The notes under the pieces were generated by a model, which saw nothing but the letters and a program-made list of their open reading frames with translations, did not search any database and was not told the DNA's origin. This document shows, in pieces, positions 27,603 to 35,869 of a stretch of DNA of 64,000 nt. Source of the DNA: Citrobacter sp. FP75 (lineage in GTDB: Bacteria; Pseudomonadota; Gammaproteobacteria; Enterobacterales; Enterobacteriaceae); assembly GCF_018342065.1 (NCBI RefSeq), contig NZ_JAFDOE010000001.1, positions 1,178,001-1,242,000 of the forward strand. Reading direction: 5' to 3'. The position numbers and the translations under genes were made by a program. Position 1 is the first letter of the stretch; every line of letters begins with the position of its first letter.

Positions 27603-27911
27603 ATGACCAAATCCATTCTTGAACGTCTGCCACAACGTCGTAATCGCGGTGTAACCCCGGATGACATGCGCACCGAAGACATGCGCTGTCGCGTTACTCC
27701 GGCTCGTCGGGTTGCAGTTGATGCCGTGGCCCGTAAATGCCGGGATCACGGCGTTTCTCATAAGTCTGACGTAATGAACCTGGCACTGGAGAACCTGGTT
27801 TATCAGATGACCAGTTGCGATCCGGAACTTGCCGAAGAAATCCGCCGCGCGCTTAAAGCCGAGGCACTTCCAACCGATCACTCATGGCTTGCTGGTGGAG
27901 AAGATGAATAA
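27603..27911 (+). CDS. hypothetical protein in the cII position
   Basis: 102 residues, basic N-terminus and acidic C-terminus. The middle (TPARRVAVDAVARKCRDHGVSHKSDVMNLALENLV) could form a ribbon-helix-helix or HTH, so a DNA-binding role is plausible, but it does not match CII as I know it. It overlaps the next small gene by 8 bp. Confidence 0.6.
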   Translation: MTKSILERLPQRRNRGVTPDDMRTEDMRCRVTPARRVAVDAVARKCRDHGVSHKSDVMNLALENLVYQMTSCDPELAEEIRRALKAEALPTDHSWLAGGEDE

Positions 27912-28059
27912 CAATGCCCGTTCTCTCGAAATTGCCCGTCAGGTGCTTATCCGGCAGGCCCGTGCTGCTGGTGGAGAGCCAGCTGTTCAGGCGCTGCTTG
28001 ATCGCCTGACTGCAAACTATTCGCTTATCCGGAACAACGGTAGCGATAAAAAACACTAA
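27904..28059 (+). CDS. small hypothetical protein, 51 residues
   Basis: Starts at ATG 27904, inside the end of the preceding gene (8-bp overlap), which implies coupled translation. Helical, basic (LEIARQVLIRQARAAGGEPAVQALLDRL). No function recognised. Confidence 0.55.
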   Translation: MNNNARSLEIARQVLIRQARAAGGEPAVQALLDRLTANYSLIRNNGSDKKH

Positions 28060-28163
28060 GCGTGCCGGGCTTTCACCGGCACCGTGCTGCGACCAACAGC
28101 ACTCGGTTAGCAATTGAATGGTAACTCTGTCCCTTTCTGCGAGAAGGGACAGTAGGGCGAACT

Positions 28164-29135
28164 ATGAGCCGAATATTCGATATTGTTCAGTCACTGACTG
28201 GGCAGAAAAACAATCTGGTTGTACCCAGGCAGTTTCTGCGCTTCTTTGCCGGAGACCAGCAGGCCTATCAGCTTGCGGCAATTCTGAACCAGATCATCTT
28301 CTGGTCCGGGCATTCAACCCGTGACGACGGCTGGTTTTATAAAACTCATGAAGAACTGGGAGAGGAGGTCGAACTCAGCTCCGATCAGGTTCGTCGTGTC
28401 GTCGATAAATTATCAAAGGCCTACCTGGCCGGTATTCTCAGTACGGCGAACAAGCGCACGGCCAACGGCGATAAGGTCAAACATTACCACCTTGATGGTG
28501 ACGCTCTTATCGAAAAACTGTTCCCGGCCACGCCGTGTCCGGAGGAGAAAAAAGAGCCTGATTCGCCAGACGGGAATGGCGAAGCCGCCGAACCGGAACC
28601 GCATAACCGCCAGTCCGGAATGGCGGAAGCGCCGCTCCCTGGGTCTGGCGAAGTCGCCGTTCCTATTCTCTATACAGATCAATACACAGATCTAAACATA
28701 CAGATCTTAAATTATCGTCCGCGCACAATTTCTGAGCAGACGAAGCGGTTTCTTGAACGCCATCCTGATGCTGTCGACGGGGTCTATACCGCCGGTGGTC
28801 GCTCATGGGGCAACCAGGACGATGTCGTCGCTGCGGCGTATGTGTTTAAGCGAGCGCTCAACATCAACGCATCCCTCGGCGAACCAAACTGGATTGAGTG
28901 GGCAAACGACATTCGCCTGCTGCGCAATGCCAGAAACGTCACGCACAAACAGGTCTGCGAGGTGTTCCGCTGGGCCAACAAACATCATTTCTGGAGCACC
29001 AACATCCTCAGCCCGTCCGGACTACGCCGCAAATGGGACAACCTTGTTGCACAGATGGGATGCCGATCAGTTGGCACCGGTTCCGGCGGCCTCGACTGGG
29101 ATAACACTGACTGGGCTGAAGGAGTACTGGGATGA
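28164..29135 (+). CDS. replication initiation protein (lambda O-type)
   Basis: 323 residues. The N-terminal winged-helix region (GWFYKTHEELGEEVELSSDQVRRVVDKLSK) is that of phage O-like initiators. A Pro/Glu-rich linker at about residues 128-175 is followed by a C-terminal domain that would contact the P protein (FRWANKHHFWSTNILSPSGLR). The linker DNA carries inverted repeats and an AT-rich stretch, as the lambda origin does inside O. It overlaps the P-type gene by 4 bp. Confidence 0.85.
   Translation: MSRIFDIVQSLTGQKNNLVVPRQFLRFFAGDQQAYQLAAILNQIIFWSGHSTRDDGWFYKTHEELGEEVELSSDQVRRVVDKLSKAYLAGILSTANKRTANGDKVKHYHLDGDALIEKLFPATPCPEEKKEPDSPDGNGEAAEPEPHNRQSGMAEAPLPGSGEVAVPILYTDQYTDLNIQILNYRPRTISEQTKRFLERHPDAVDGVYTAGGRSWGNQDDVVAAAYVFKRALNINASLGEPNWIEWANDIRLLRNARNVTHKQVCEVFRWANKHHFWSTNILSPSGLRRKWDNLVAQMGCRSVGTGSGGLDWDNTDWAEGVLG
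28562..28710 (+). other. probable phage replication origin inside the O-type gene
   Basis: Two inverted repeats with 8-base spacers, TTCGCCA-N8-TGGCGAA (28562-28583) and CCGCCA-N8-TGGCGG (28607-28626), precede a half-copy TGGCGAA (28646-28652). Then follows an AT-rich stretch with three ACAGATC repeats (28674, 28686, 28700). Iterons next to an AT-rich unwinding element within O is the lambda origin plan. Confidence 0.65.
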
Positions 29136-29827
29136 AAGACCTGATGCAGGCAATACAGAACCGTGACGGCAGGGCGCTCAGCCGACTGGCCAGTGGCGCG
29201 CCTCAGCATACCCAGCGTGAAGAGCAGGCCGCTCTGATATTCAACGACCTGTTTCGCCAGTTACGCGCCACTTTCCCGGCTCTCAACACACACGTCAAAA
29301 CTCAGGATGACCTCGATGAATTTCGTCGAACCTGGATGCTAGCATTTGCCGAAAACAGGATCACCACCATGGCACAGGTGAACGCTGGAATGCAGATTGC
29401 TCGCCAGCAGGAAACGCCGTGGATCCCGTCGCCGGGCCAGTTTGTTGCCTGGTGCAGGGAAGGGAGTCTGCGGATAGCCGGTCTGCCTTCTGACGAGGAA
29501 CTGGTCGAGATTGTCCGGGACTACTGTCGCCAGCGTGGGTATTTGTCCTCTCCGGAGGAGTATGACTGGAAGCACCCGGCGCACTACTGGATGGTTACTG
29601 CATTGTATAGCTGTCTGAGGGCCAACAACTGGACTGAGAAAGAATTGCTGGAAGCTGCGCGCCGGGAACTGACCACCATGGCTGAGAAAATCCGTCGTGG
29701 AGAACCGATCCCCAAGCCGATTCTGGTACTCACTGAAAAACCGCGCCCGGCATTGTCGCGTGAAGAGGGTTTAAAACGCATCACAGAGATTCGCAATAAG
29801 TTCGGCCTGACCAGACGAACGAAGTAA
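29132..29827 (+). CDS. replication protein P-type helicase loader
   Basis: 231 residues resembling lambda P: LIFNDLFRQLRATFPA, WMLAFAENRITTMAQVNAGM and WIPSPGQFVAWCREG are family landmarks. Such proteins recruit host DnaB to the O-origin complex. The 4-bp overlap with the O-type gene couples their translation. Confidence 0.85.
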   Translation: MKDLMQAIQNRDGRALSRLASGAPQHTQREEQAALIFNDLFRQLRATFPALNTHVKTQDDLDEFRRTWMLAFAENRITTMAQVNAGMQIARQQETPWIPSPGQFVAWCREGSLRIAGLPSDEELVEIVRDYCRQRGYLSSPEEYDWKHPAHYWMVTALYSCLRANNWTEKELLEAARRELTTMAEKIRRGEPIPKPILVLTEKPRPALSREEGLKRITEIRNKFGLTRRTK

Positions 29828-29883
29828 CACGAGAAACCGCGCCTGACCAGCGCATTTGAAACCAACAAAACATGAGGTTAGCA

Positions 29884-31035
29884 ATGTTTAATCTGAAGAA
29901 CCTGCGGTTATACCGCTTAAACCGCGACGTTAAATTTGATACTGACTCGTTGCAGGAAAAACTCCGGGCTATGGCCTTCACACCATGTGGCAGTCAGGAT
30001 CAGGCAAAAACAGGCTGGGTGCCGCCGCTGGGCAACCATGCAGAACTGCTGTTCCATGTCTGCAATGGTCATATCCTGCTTGCGCGCCGCCGGGAAGAGA
30101 AATTACTGCCCGCCGAAATTATCCGAAAAGAGCTAACCGCTAAGGTCGAGAAGCTGGAAAACGAGCAGGGCCGGAACCTCAAGAATGCCGAGAAAGCCAG
30201 CCTCAAGGATGAGGTGCTGCACACTTTGCTACCGCGCGCATTCACGCGCCAGTCTGATCTCTGGATCTGGATTGACACCAGCAGCAGCCTGATTGCTGTC
30301 GACAGTGCCTCAGCCAAAAAAGCCGAAGATGCGCTGGCGTTGCTGCGCAAAACACTCGGTAGCCTGCCGGTTGTACCGCTGACCATGGAAACACCGATTG
30401 AACTGACTCTGACGGGCTGGCTGAAACTTGGTAAGGCACCATTTACGTTTGAGCTGGGAGAGTCTGCCGTTCTGCAGGCGGTGCTGGAAGGTGGTGGGAA
30501 GGTCACCTGCAAAAAACAGGATCTGAACAGCGATGAAATAGCCGGCCATCTGTCAGCCGGAAAAGTGGTCACACGTCTTGAACTGGACTGGCACGAGCAA
30601 ATCCATTTCACGCTTTCGGATGACTTCGGCCTGACAGGTATCAAATACGCTGACCAGCTTCTGGAACAGAACTGTGACCACGAAGATGCTGCTGCACGCT
30701 TTGATGCGGACGTAATGCTGTTCACCCATGCCCTGACACGTTTGATCGCCGAACTGATGGAGTGTCTGGGTGGAGAAGTGAAGAAACAGTCCTTCGATGA
30801 ATTTGAGAACGAAAGTGAACCTGAAGGAAACTGGCAGGATCCACTGTTTACTGACGCTGCACGTTTTGTCCTGGATACCGCGCGTCCGACAATATCCGCT
30901 ATCCAGCGTCAGTTCCGCATTGGCTACAACCGCGCCGCGCGGCTCATTGAGGCAATGGAGGCTAAAGGATTGCTGTCTACACCGAAACATGATGGCAGCC
31001 GCTCTATAGTCGCTGGTGCGGAGGTAATTTGCTGA
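29884..31035 (+). CDS. RdgC fused to an FtsK gamma (KOPS-binding) domain
   Basis: 383 residues. Residues 1-302 align along their whole length with host RdgC (MAFTPCGSQD, GWVPPLGNH, SLKDEVLHTLLPRAF, SLPVVPL, IELTLT), a ring-shaped dimer that encloses DNA and limits RecA access. Residues 319-383 match the winged-helix gamma domain of the FtsK translocase, including RQFRIGYNRAARLIEAME. N349, R353 and E356 correspond to the residues that read KOPS (GGGNAGGG). Normal RdgC ends where the linker begins. The start at 29884 follows GAGGTT; an ATG 12 bp upstream is less likely. The gene heads a coupled trio with a methyltransferase and a DUF968 protein. The combined function is unknown. Confidence 0.88.
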   Translation: MFNLKNLRLYRLNRDVKFDTDSLQEKLRAMAFTPCGSQDQAKTGWVPPLGNHAELLFHVCNGHILLARRREEKLLPAEIIRKELTAKVEKLENEQGRNLKNAEKASLKDEVLHTLLPRAFTRQSDLWIWIDTSSSLIAVDSASAKKAEDALALLRKTLGSLPVVPLTMETPIELTLTGWLKLGKAPFTFELGESAVLQAVLEGGGKVTCKKQDLNSDEIAGHLSAGKVVTRLELDWHEQIHFTLSDDFGLTGIKYADQLLEQNCDHEDAAARFDADVMLFTHALTRLIAELMECLGGEVKKQSFDEFENESEPEGNWQDPLFTDAARFVLDTARPTISAIQRQFRIGYNRAARLIEAMEAKGLLSTPKHDGSRSIVAGAEVIC

Positions 31036-32285
31036 TGGCCTATCAGATTCACACCGGACGCTGTGAAGACGTTCTGAAGACACTACCAGCTGATTCCGTC
31101 GATGCATTGGTTACCGATGCCCCTTATGGTCTGACCGACGATCTGGACAAAAATACCCTGAAAGAAGTGCTGCTTCACTGGCTGAATGGTGAAGAATACA
31201 CCCATAAGGGCGGCAGCTTCATGGGTAAAAAGTGGGACAGTTTTGTGCCGTCACCGGCGATCTTCGAAGAGGCGTTACGGGTACTTAAGCCGGGTGCCTG
31301 GTGTGCTGTATTTGCCGGAAGCCGCACGCAGGATCTGATGACACTGTCGCTGCGCCTGGCAGGCTTTGATGTGAAAGATGTCGGTATGTGGCTGTACGGC
31401 ACTGGCTTCCCTAAATCACTGAATATCGCAAAAGCGATTCGCGCGGCGTTGGGCACTGATGCGCCGGAGTGGGCTGATTTTGGTACCGCGCTGAAGCCAG
31501 CATATGAGCCATTCATCCTGTGCCGGAAACCGCTTTCAGGTACGTATGTCCAGAACATCGTGAATTATGGTGTTGGGGTGCTGAATATTGGCGCCTGTCG
31601 CATTTCCACTGAGGAGTCATTGGCTGGTGGCGCGGGAGCGCTTCTGTCCGATGTTCGTGATGGTAGTTTGCCTGAGGGGATCGAATGGATTCCGGCTGCT
31701 GGTGGGCGATGGCCAGCCAACATTCTGCATGATGGCAGTGACGAAGTGGTGAACCTGTTTCCCGCACAGGCTGGCGCGGCTGCGCCGGTCAAGGGTACGG
31801 AACCCTCTGCCGCTGGCGATGGTATGGTTTACGGTCTGCGTGCTCGCGTCAAAACATATTTCCACGGCGACCAGGGAAGTGCAGCACGCTTTTTCTACTG
31901 CGCAAAAGTTTCCAAAAATGAGCGTGATATTGGTATGGAACGCTTTGTACCGGTCACGGCCAGCGATATGACTGGCGGGCGCAAAGAGGGCAGCGTGGGA
32001 ATAAACGATCCGCGCGCTGGCGCCGGGCGTACTGCCGGGGCGAAAAATCCGCATCCTACCGTAAAACCCCTTTCCCTGATGCAGTACGTTTGCCGTCTGG
32101 TTACGCCGCCCGGCGGCACTATCCTTGATATGTTCATGGGATCAGGCAGTACAGGCTGCGCAGCAGTGGGCTCAGAGTTCGGGTTTATCGGTATCGAGAT
32201 GAATCCGGACGATTGCGTCACCGCAGCGGCACGTATTGGTTATGTCTATAAACAACGGGAATGCTCCGATGGGGTCAGAGTATGA
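31035..32285 (+). CDS. DNA adenine/cytosine-N4 methyltransferase
   Basis: 416 residues with motif IV DAPYGL (28-33, in place of DPPY) near the N-terminus and the AdoMet motif DMFMGSGSTGCAAV near the C-terminus. This is the order of beta-class N6/N4 methyltransferases. The central ~200 residues should hold the target-recognition region. The ATG overlaps the RdgC-fusion stop (TGATG) and the gene ends on the DUF968 start (ATGA). No cognate nuclease is adjacent, so it is probably a solitary phage methylase that marks phage DNA. The target sequence is unknown. Confidence 0.82.
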   Translation: MAYQIHTGRCEDVLKTLPADSVDALVTDAPYGLTDDLDKNTLKEVLLHWLNGEEYTHKGGSFMGKKWDSFVPSPAIFEEALRVLKPGAWCAVFAGSRTQDLMTLSLRLAGFDVKDVGMWLYGTGFPKSLNIAKAIRAALGTDAPEWADFGTALKPAYEPFILCRKPLSGTYVQNIVNYGVGVLNIGACRISTEESLAGGAGALLSDVRDGSLPEGIEWIPAAGGRWPANILHDGSDEVVNLFPAQAGAAAPVKGTEPSAAGDGMVYGLRARVKTYFHGDQGSAARFFYCAKVSKNERDIGMERFVPVTASDMTGGRKEGSVGINDPRAGAGRTAGAKNPHPTVKPLSLMQYVCRLVTPPGGTILDMFMGSGSTGCAAVGSEFGFIGIEMNPDDCVTAAARIGYVYKQRECSDGVRV

Positions 32286-33310
32286 GAGCCTTACTTAACC
32301 CCATCATCATTCGCGAATTGGATCTGGTAATTGTGCGACCGGGTCGGTCACTGATGGGATTGTTTTACGGCCCAATCATCATTGAGCCCGCAGGCGAAAA
32401 GGAGGCCGGGCGTAAGCCCGGTTTACTGCCGGAAGCGCAGCCATTACTGTCGGATCCCGCATATTCCTCATTCTGGATGAATCCTGAAGTGCTGCGCGCC
32501 GCTGGTGACTCAGTCCAGAGCTGGGTCGGAAAGTTTAACGTCTGCCAGTGGAACGATGGTGCAGATGAATACCATCACCCGGAACTTACCACGGCCAAGT
32601 ACGAGCATTCAGGCCTTTGCCTGTGCTGGCATCATGACCGCGTGCTGGTGGACCAGCCTCTGGCACTGGTTGAGAAAGTTGCGCGGCAAAATGCGGCGCA
32701 ATACATTCTTGAATCAGTTCGCTCGCATTTTCGGTACCCCGATCATCACATCGTTACTATCAGTGACCTGGGGTGCTGGGCGTTGGTGAAACGTGTTGCT
32801 AGTCTCCTCCCTGACACAGTTATTCGTAAGTTGCTGTGCATGCCTTCAGCTGAGCCAATTAAGCCTGTCTACCGCGAGAGCGAACTGGTAATACACCCGC
32901 CAGATCCACTAGCAATAATTACAACTGCCGCCGAGGAAGCGCCTGTATTGGCCATCACCGTCGATGCTGACGCGCCAGCGCAGTACATGCGCCGTCCGAA
33001 AATTCCTCGTTGGGAATGTCAGGTGTACACTGATTGGGTCAAAATACAGGCGTGCTGCGGTTGCGGTGCGCCGGGAGACGATCCGCACCATCTTATTGGT
33101 CACGGGTTCGGCGGTATCGGCATGAAAGCAGGGGATTTCCACGTTATGCCCATGTGCCGTATTTGCCACCGGGATCTGCATGACAATGTAGCTATATGGG
33201 AGAGTCAACACGGTAGTCAACTGGAACATATTTTCCGGTTACAGCACCGTGCACTGGGGCTGGGTGTGATTGTGGCAGGCAGCGAAATGGTAGGTAAGTT
33301 GCTCAAGTAA
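32282..33310 (+). CDS. DUF968 (YdfU-like) Nin-region protein
   Basis: 342 residues from the ATG at 32282. The C-terminal third has a zinc/HNH-like pattern: CCGCGAPGDDPHHLIGHGFGG, then MCRICHRDLHDN, and ends QHRALGLG. Two CxxC-type pairs and conserved His suggest a metal-dependent nuclease fold. DUF968 proteins are regularly found between P and Q in lambdoid prophages; the function is unproved. A decayed second copy of its 3' end lies at 35540-35797. Confidence 0.8.
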   Translation: MRALLNPIIIRELDLVIVRPGRSLMGLFYGPIIIEPAGEKEAGRKPGLLPEAQPLLSDPAYSSFWMNPEVLRAAGDSVQSWVGKFNVCQWNDGADEYHHPELTTAKYEHSGLCLCWHHDRVLVDQPLALVEKVARQNAAQYILESVRSHFRYPDHHIVTISDLGCWALVKRVASLLPDTVIRKLLCMPSAEPIKPVYRESELVIHPPDPLAIITTAAEEAPVLAITVDADAPAQYMRRPKIPRWECQVYTDWVKIQACCGCGAPGDDPHHLIGHGFGGIGMKAGDFHVMPMCRICHRDLHDNVAIWESQHGSQLEHIFRLQHRALGLGVIVAGSEMVGKLLK

Positions 33311-33575
33311 GGTTTGTGTCAAATGGGAGCAACGATAACCTAATAACCTTTTAGTCGTTGAAGGAGGAATCAATGCGGCCGTAGACTTCTGGCTTGACCA
33401 CCTCTTTTTAGTGACCTCAGTTATGTTCTTTGAATGAGGTGAAAAGAGCCAGAATTCCTCACCTTTTGATCCTATTTTTTCTAGTTTTTAGCGATATTAA
33501 CTGGAATATAGATAAAAATTGACATATGGTTATTTAGCTTAGCTACTAATCACTATTTTTATAAATGGATGTTCT

Positions 33576-34703
33576 GTGAAAAAAAATATTACAGTAACTA
33601 TTGATTCAAACTCGTTTCCCAACGGTCAAGTTCAGTACTATAATCCGCTTCTTAAAGTTAACAAAATCGATGTGAATTGCATGCTAATTCATACCGCTTT
33701 GTGGACTCGTCCCCCCAAGCTTACTGGTTTTCATTTGTCTGACTTCTGGGCTTGGCTAAGATATTTCCCTGCCTTTTCGAAAACTTCAACTGACTTGCGA
33801 CTTCGTAAAGAATGGAAAGACATAGATCCCCACCAAAAAACCATCTTAAGTGATGAAATAGGTGTTGGCTCAACCACGTTTACATTAATTGATACTCTAG
33901 GTTTTCAAGGGTTTATAGATGCAATTTATGTATTAGAGACATTGAATCTTACTCATCTTCTTTTAAAGAAATCTAAAAATGGTAAAGGTAAAACCCCTGA
34001 CTATATTGGCTTGGATAATTTTGGTAGAGTTGTCGCTCTTGAATGTAAAGGTACGCAGAATAAAATAAAAGATTTACACAAAGCTATAACAAAGGGGGTG
34101 GATCAAAAGGAGAACTTGACAAAAAATCCGGCAGGTCAAATTAAAATAGGTCTGGTTGGTGGGGTTTTTATTCCGCAGTTTGACAATCCTGAAAGTGCAC
34201 TAATACACTTCCGAGACCCTGACTGGAATGAATTTAACAAAATTATTTCAGAAGTCAATCCTCAGGATCTTACTAAAGCAATCATTAGAGGGGCGGTGAT
34301 TAAACAATTATATCTCGCTGGTGCAAACAATTCAGCTAATGAGTTGTCAAATTATGTTAAAGGAAGCAATTTTGAATTTTCCCTTCAATCTATTAAGGAA
34401 TTAAAGTCCTTTGAACGGGGAAGCGTGGTATTCAGTCACAGATTAAAACATCCAGCTGAAGGTGGGATCTCACATATAAAATTTAGTGCTAAAATAGAAA
34501 AAAATATTTTTGATATCGTGCAAAAAATAACCTCAAGTTACACTGATGTATCTGTGTTAATTAATCAGTTCAGTGTCACAGAGGAAAATTTTAACCGACG
34601 GCATGATGATCATTCATGGAGCGCCTATGAGAGTGAAGATAGTGGGATGATCGTATCCCCACAAGGATTTAACTTTAAATTAAGTTATAAAACAAATAAC
34701 TAG
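33576..34703 (+). CDS. putative PD-(D/E)XK nuclease-fold protein
   Basis: 375 residues, AT-rich, no close family recognised. The segment P141-D142-x13-E156-C-K158 (TPDYIGLDNFGRVVALECKG) has the motif and hydrophobic pattern of the PD-(D/E)XK nuclease core, followed by a helix. Another notable segment is SDEIGVGSTTFTLIDTLGF near residue 92. It begins 265 bp after the DUF968 gene with no rightward partner and is followed by 370 bp without a gene. The context is accessory cargo between the Nin genes and Q. A defence or restriction role is an inference from fold and position. Confidence 0.55.
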   Translation: MKKNITVTIDSNSFPNGQVQYYNPLLKVNKIDVNCMLIHTALWTRPPKLTGFHLSDFWAWLRYFPAFSKTSTDLRLRKEWKDIDPHQKTILSDEIGVGSTTFTLIDTLGFQGFIDAIYVLETLNLTHLLLKKSKNGKGKTPDYIGLDNFGRVVALECKGTQNKIKDLHKAITKGVDQKENLTKNPAGQIKIGLVGGVFIPQFDNPESALIHFRDPDWNEFNKIISEVNPQDLTKAIIRGAVIKQLYLAGANNSANELSNYVKGSNFEFSLQSIKELKSFERGSVVFSHRLKHPAEGGISHIKFSAKIEKNIFDIVQKITSSYTDVSVLINQFSVTEENFNRRHDDHSWSAYESEDSGMIVSPQGFNFKLSYKTNN

Positions 34704-35073
34704 TTACTGCATTAAACTGAACTTATTTCATAAAGATTAATGAGATAAGTGTGTTGTAGAGCCGGCGTACTTACCCCTCCGTCTATAAAAACCTAATTAA
34801 TATCTTAAAGGCATGTTTGATGGAGGGGGAAAGCTTTAGAAAAATCATGTGTCATAGGGGAATAATTCCGTGCTAATTAATTTTGCTATGTAAATTAAGT
34901 CATCAACTGTAACGAAGAATTATTCTGTAATTCTGCTCCTCACTCATAGAGGACCTCGTAGCTCTTCTGTCAGCCCTCTGCATGCCATGAAGAGTAGTAG
35001 TTAGGTTTGTGTTAAAACTCACCAACCCCTTGTGATACGATGGTTGCTTTAGATTGTCACATGGGGGCAGATT

Positions 35074-35402
35074 TTGAATTCATACGTTTTCCTTGCTGGG
35101 GCTATTGTAGCTGAAGTCATCGGTACAACCCTGATGAAGTTCTCTGACGGATTTACACGCCTATGGCTATCTGTAGCAACCATTGTGTATTACTGCTCTG
35201 CTTTCTTCTTGCCTAGACGCTGTCGACCATTCCAACTGGTATTGCGTACGCAATTTGGTCAGGTGCTGGAATCGTATTAATCAGCCTTTTGGGCTGGTTG
35301 GTAAGTGGGCAAAAGCTTGATTTCCCGGCCATCGCAGGCATGATCCTTATCTGCGCTGGGGTTCTTGTTATAAATATTTTTTCAAAATCCTCTCCACATT
35401 AA
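35074..35402 (+). pseudogene. emrE: broken emrE (SMR multidrug exporter)
   Basis: The first part (AEVIGTTLMKFSDGFTRLW...SAFFL) and, in another frame, the rest (IPTGIAYAIWSG, then SGQKLDFPAIAGMILICAGVLVINIFSKSSPH) together cover E. coli EmrE end to end. Relative to an intact gene about 4 bases are missing near 35210 (TTGCCTAGACG), shifting the frame. The start codon is TTG where EmrE has ATG. In K-12 emrE also sits in a lambdoid prophage (DLP12). Confidence 0.85.
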
Positions 35403-35539
35403 TTTTCTTGAAAGAGAGTCGGATATCTGGCGCGCTTAGGTGGTTTCTTCGATTAAAGATGCTGTCCACAAATTCATTTAACTTATACCCGATTTTCGCC
35501 TTTGCCAGACGGTCAACGCGACCGTTTAAGAGGCCTCGG

Positions 35540-35797
35540 TATAATGACTGAGTAAAAACTCAGGTGTGCCGCAGTAGCGGTGTTCCAGGCGATGACCCGT
35601 ACCACATTGTTGGCCATGGGTTTGGGGGGATACGAACAGAAGCAGGGCATTTCTACGTAATGCTTCTGAGTCGTGTTTGCCATAATGAACTGCACAACAA
35701 TGCCGCTTTTGGGGAGCAGAAACACGGTAGTCAGTTTGAGTTCGTACTGTGGATACAACATCGTGCGCTAGGGCCGGGGGAGCTAAAACTAAAGTGA
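35540..35797 (+). pseudogene. decayed duplicate of the DUF968 gene 3' end
   Basis: The translation VPGDDPYHIVGHGFGGIRTEAGHFYVM and the ending HGSQFEFVLWIQHRALGPGEL parallel residues of the DUF968 protein ending at 33310. The first metal pair CCGC has become CRSSG and the second Cys pair has lost one Cys. No start region remains. It marks the far side of the segment carrying the PD-(D/E)XK gene and emrE remnant. Confidence 0.75.
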
Positions 35798-35869
35798 TGC
35801 ATTACTTGTTCTCATGACTGTATTATTGTTTTATGATTCATCTGCCACTTTTCTCATGGAATCAAACGG

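Noticed and set aside
34704..35073. Gene-free stretch between the PD-(D/E)XK gene and emrE remnant
   Set aside because: No frame with a ribosome site, RNA fold or clear repeat was seen; left unannotated.
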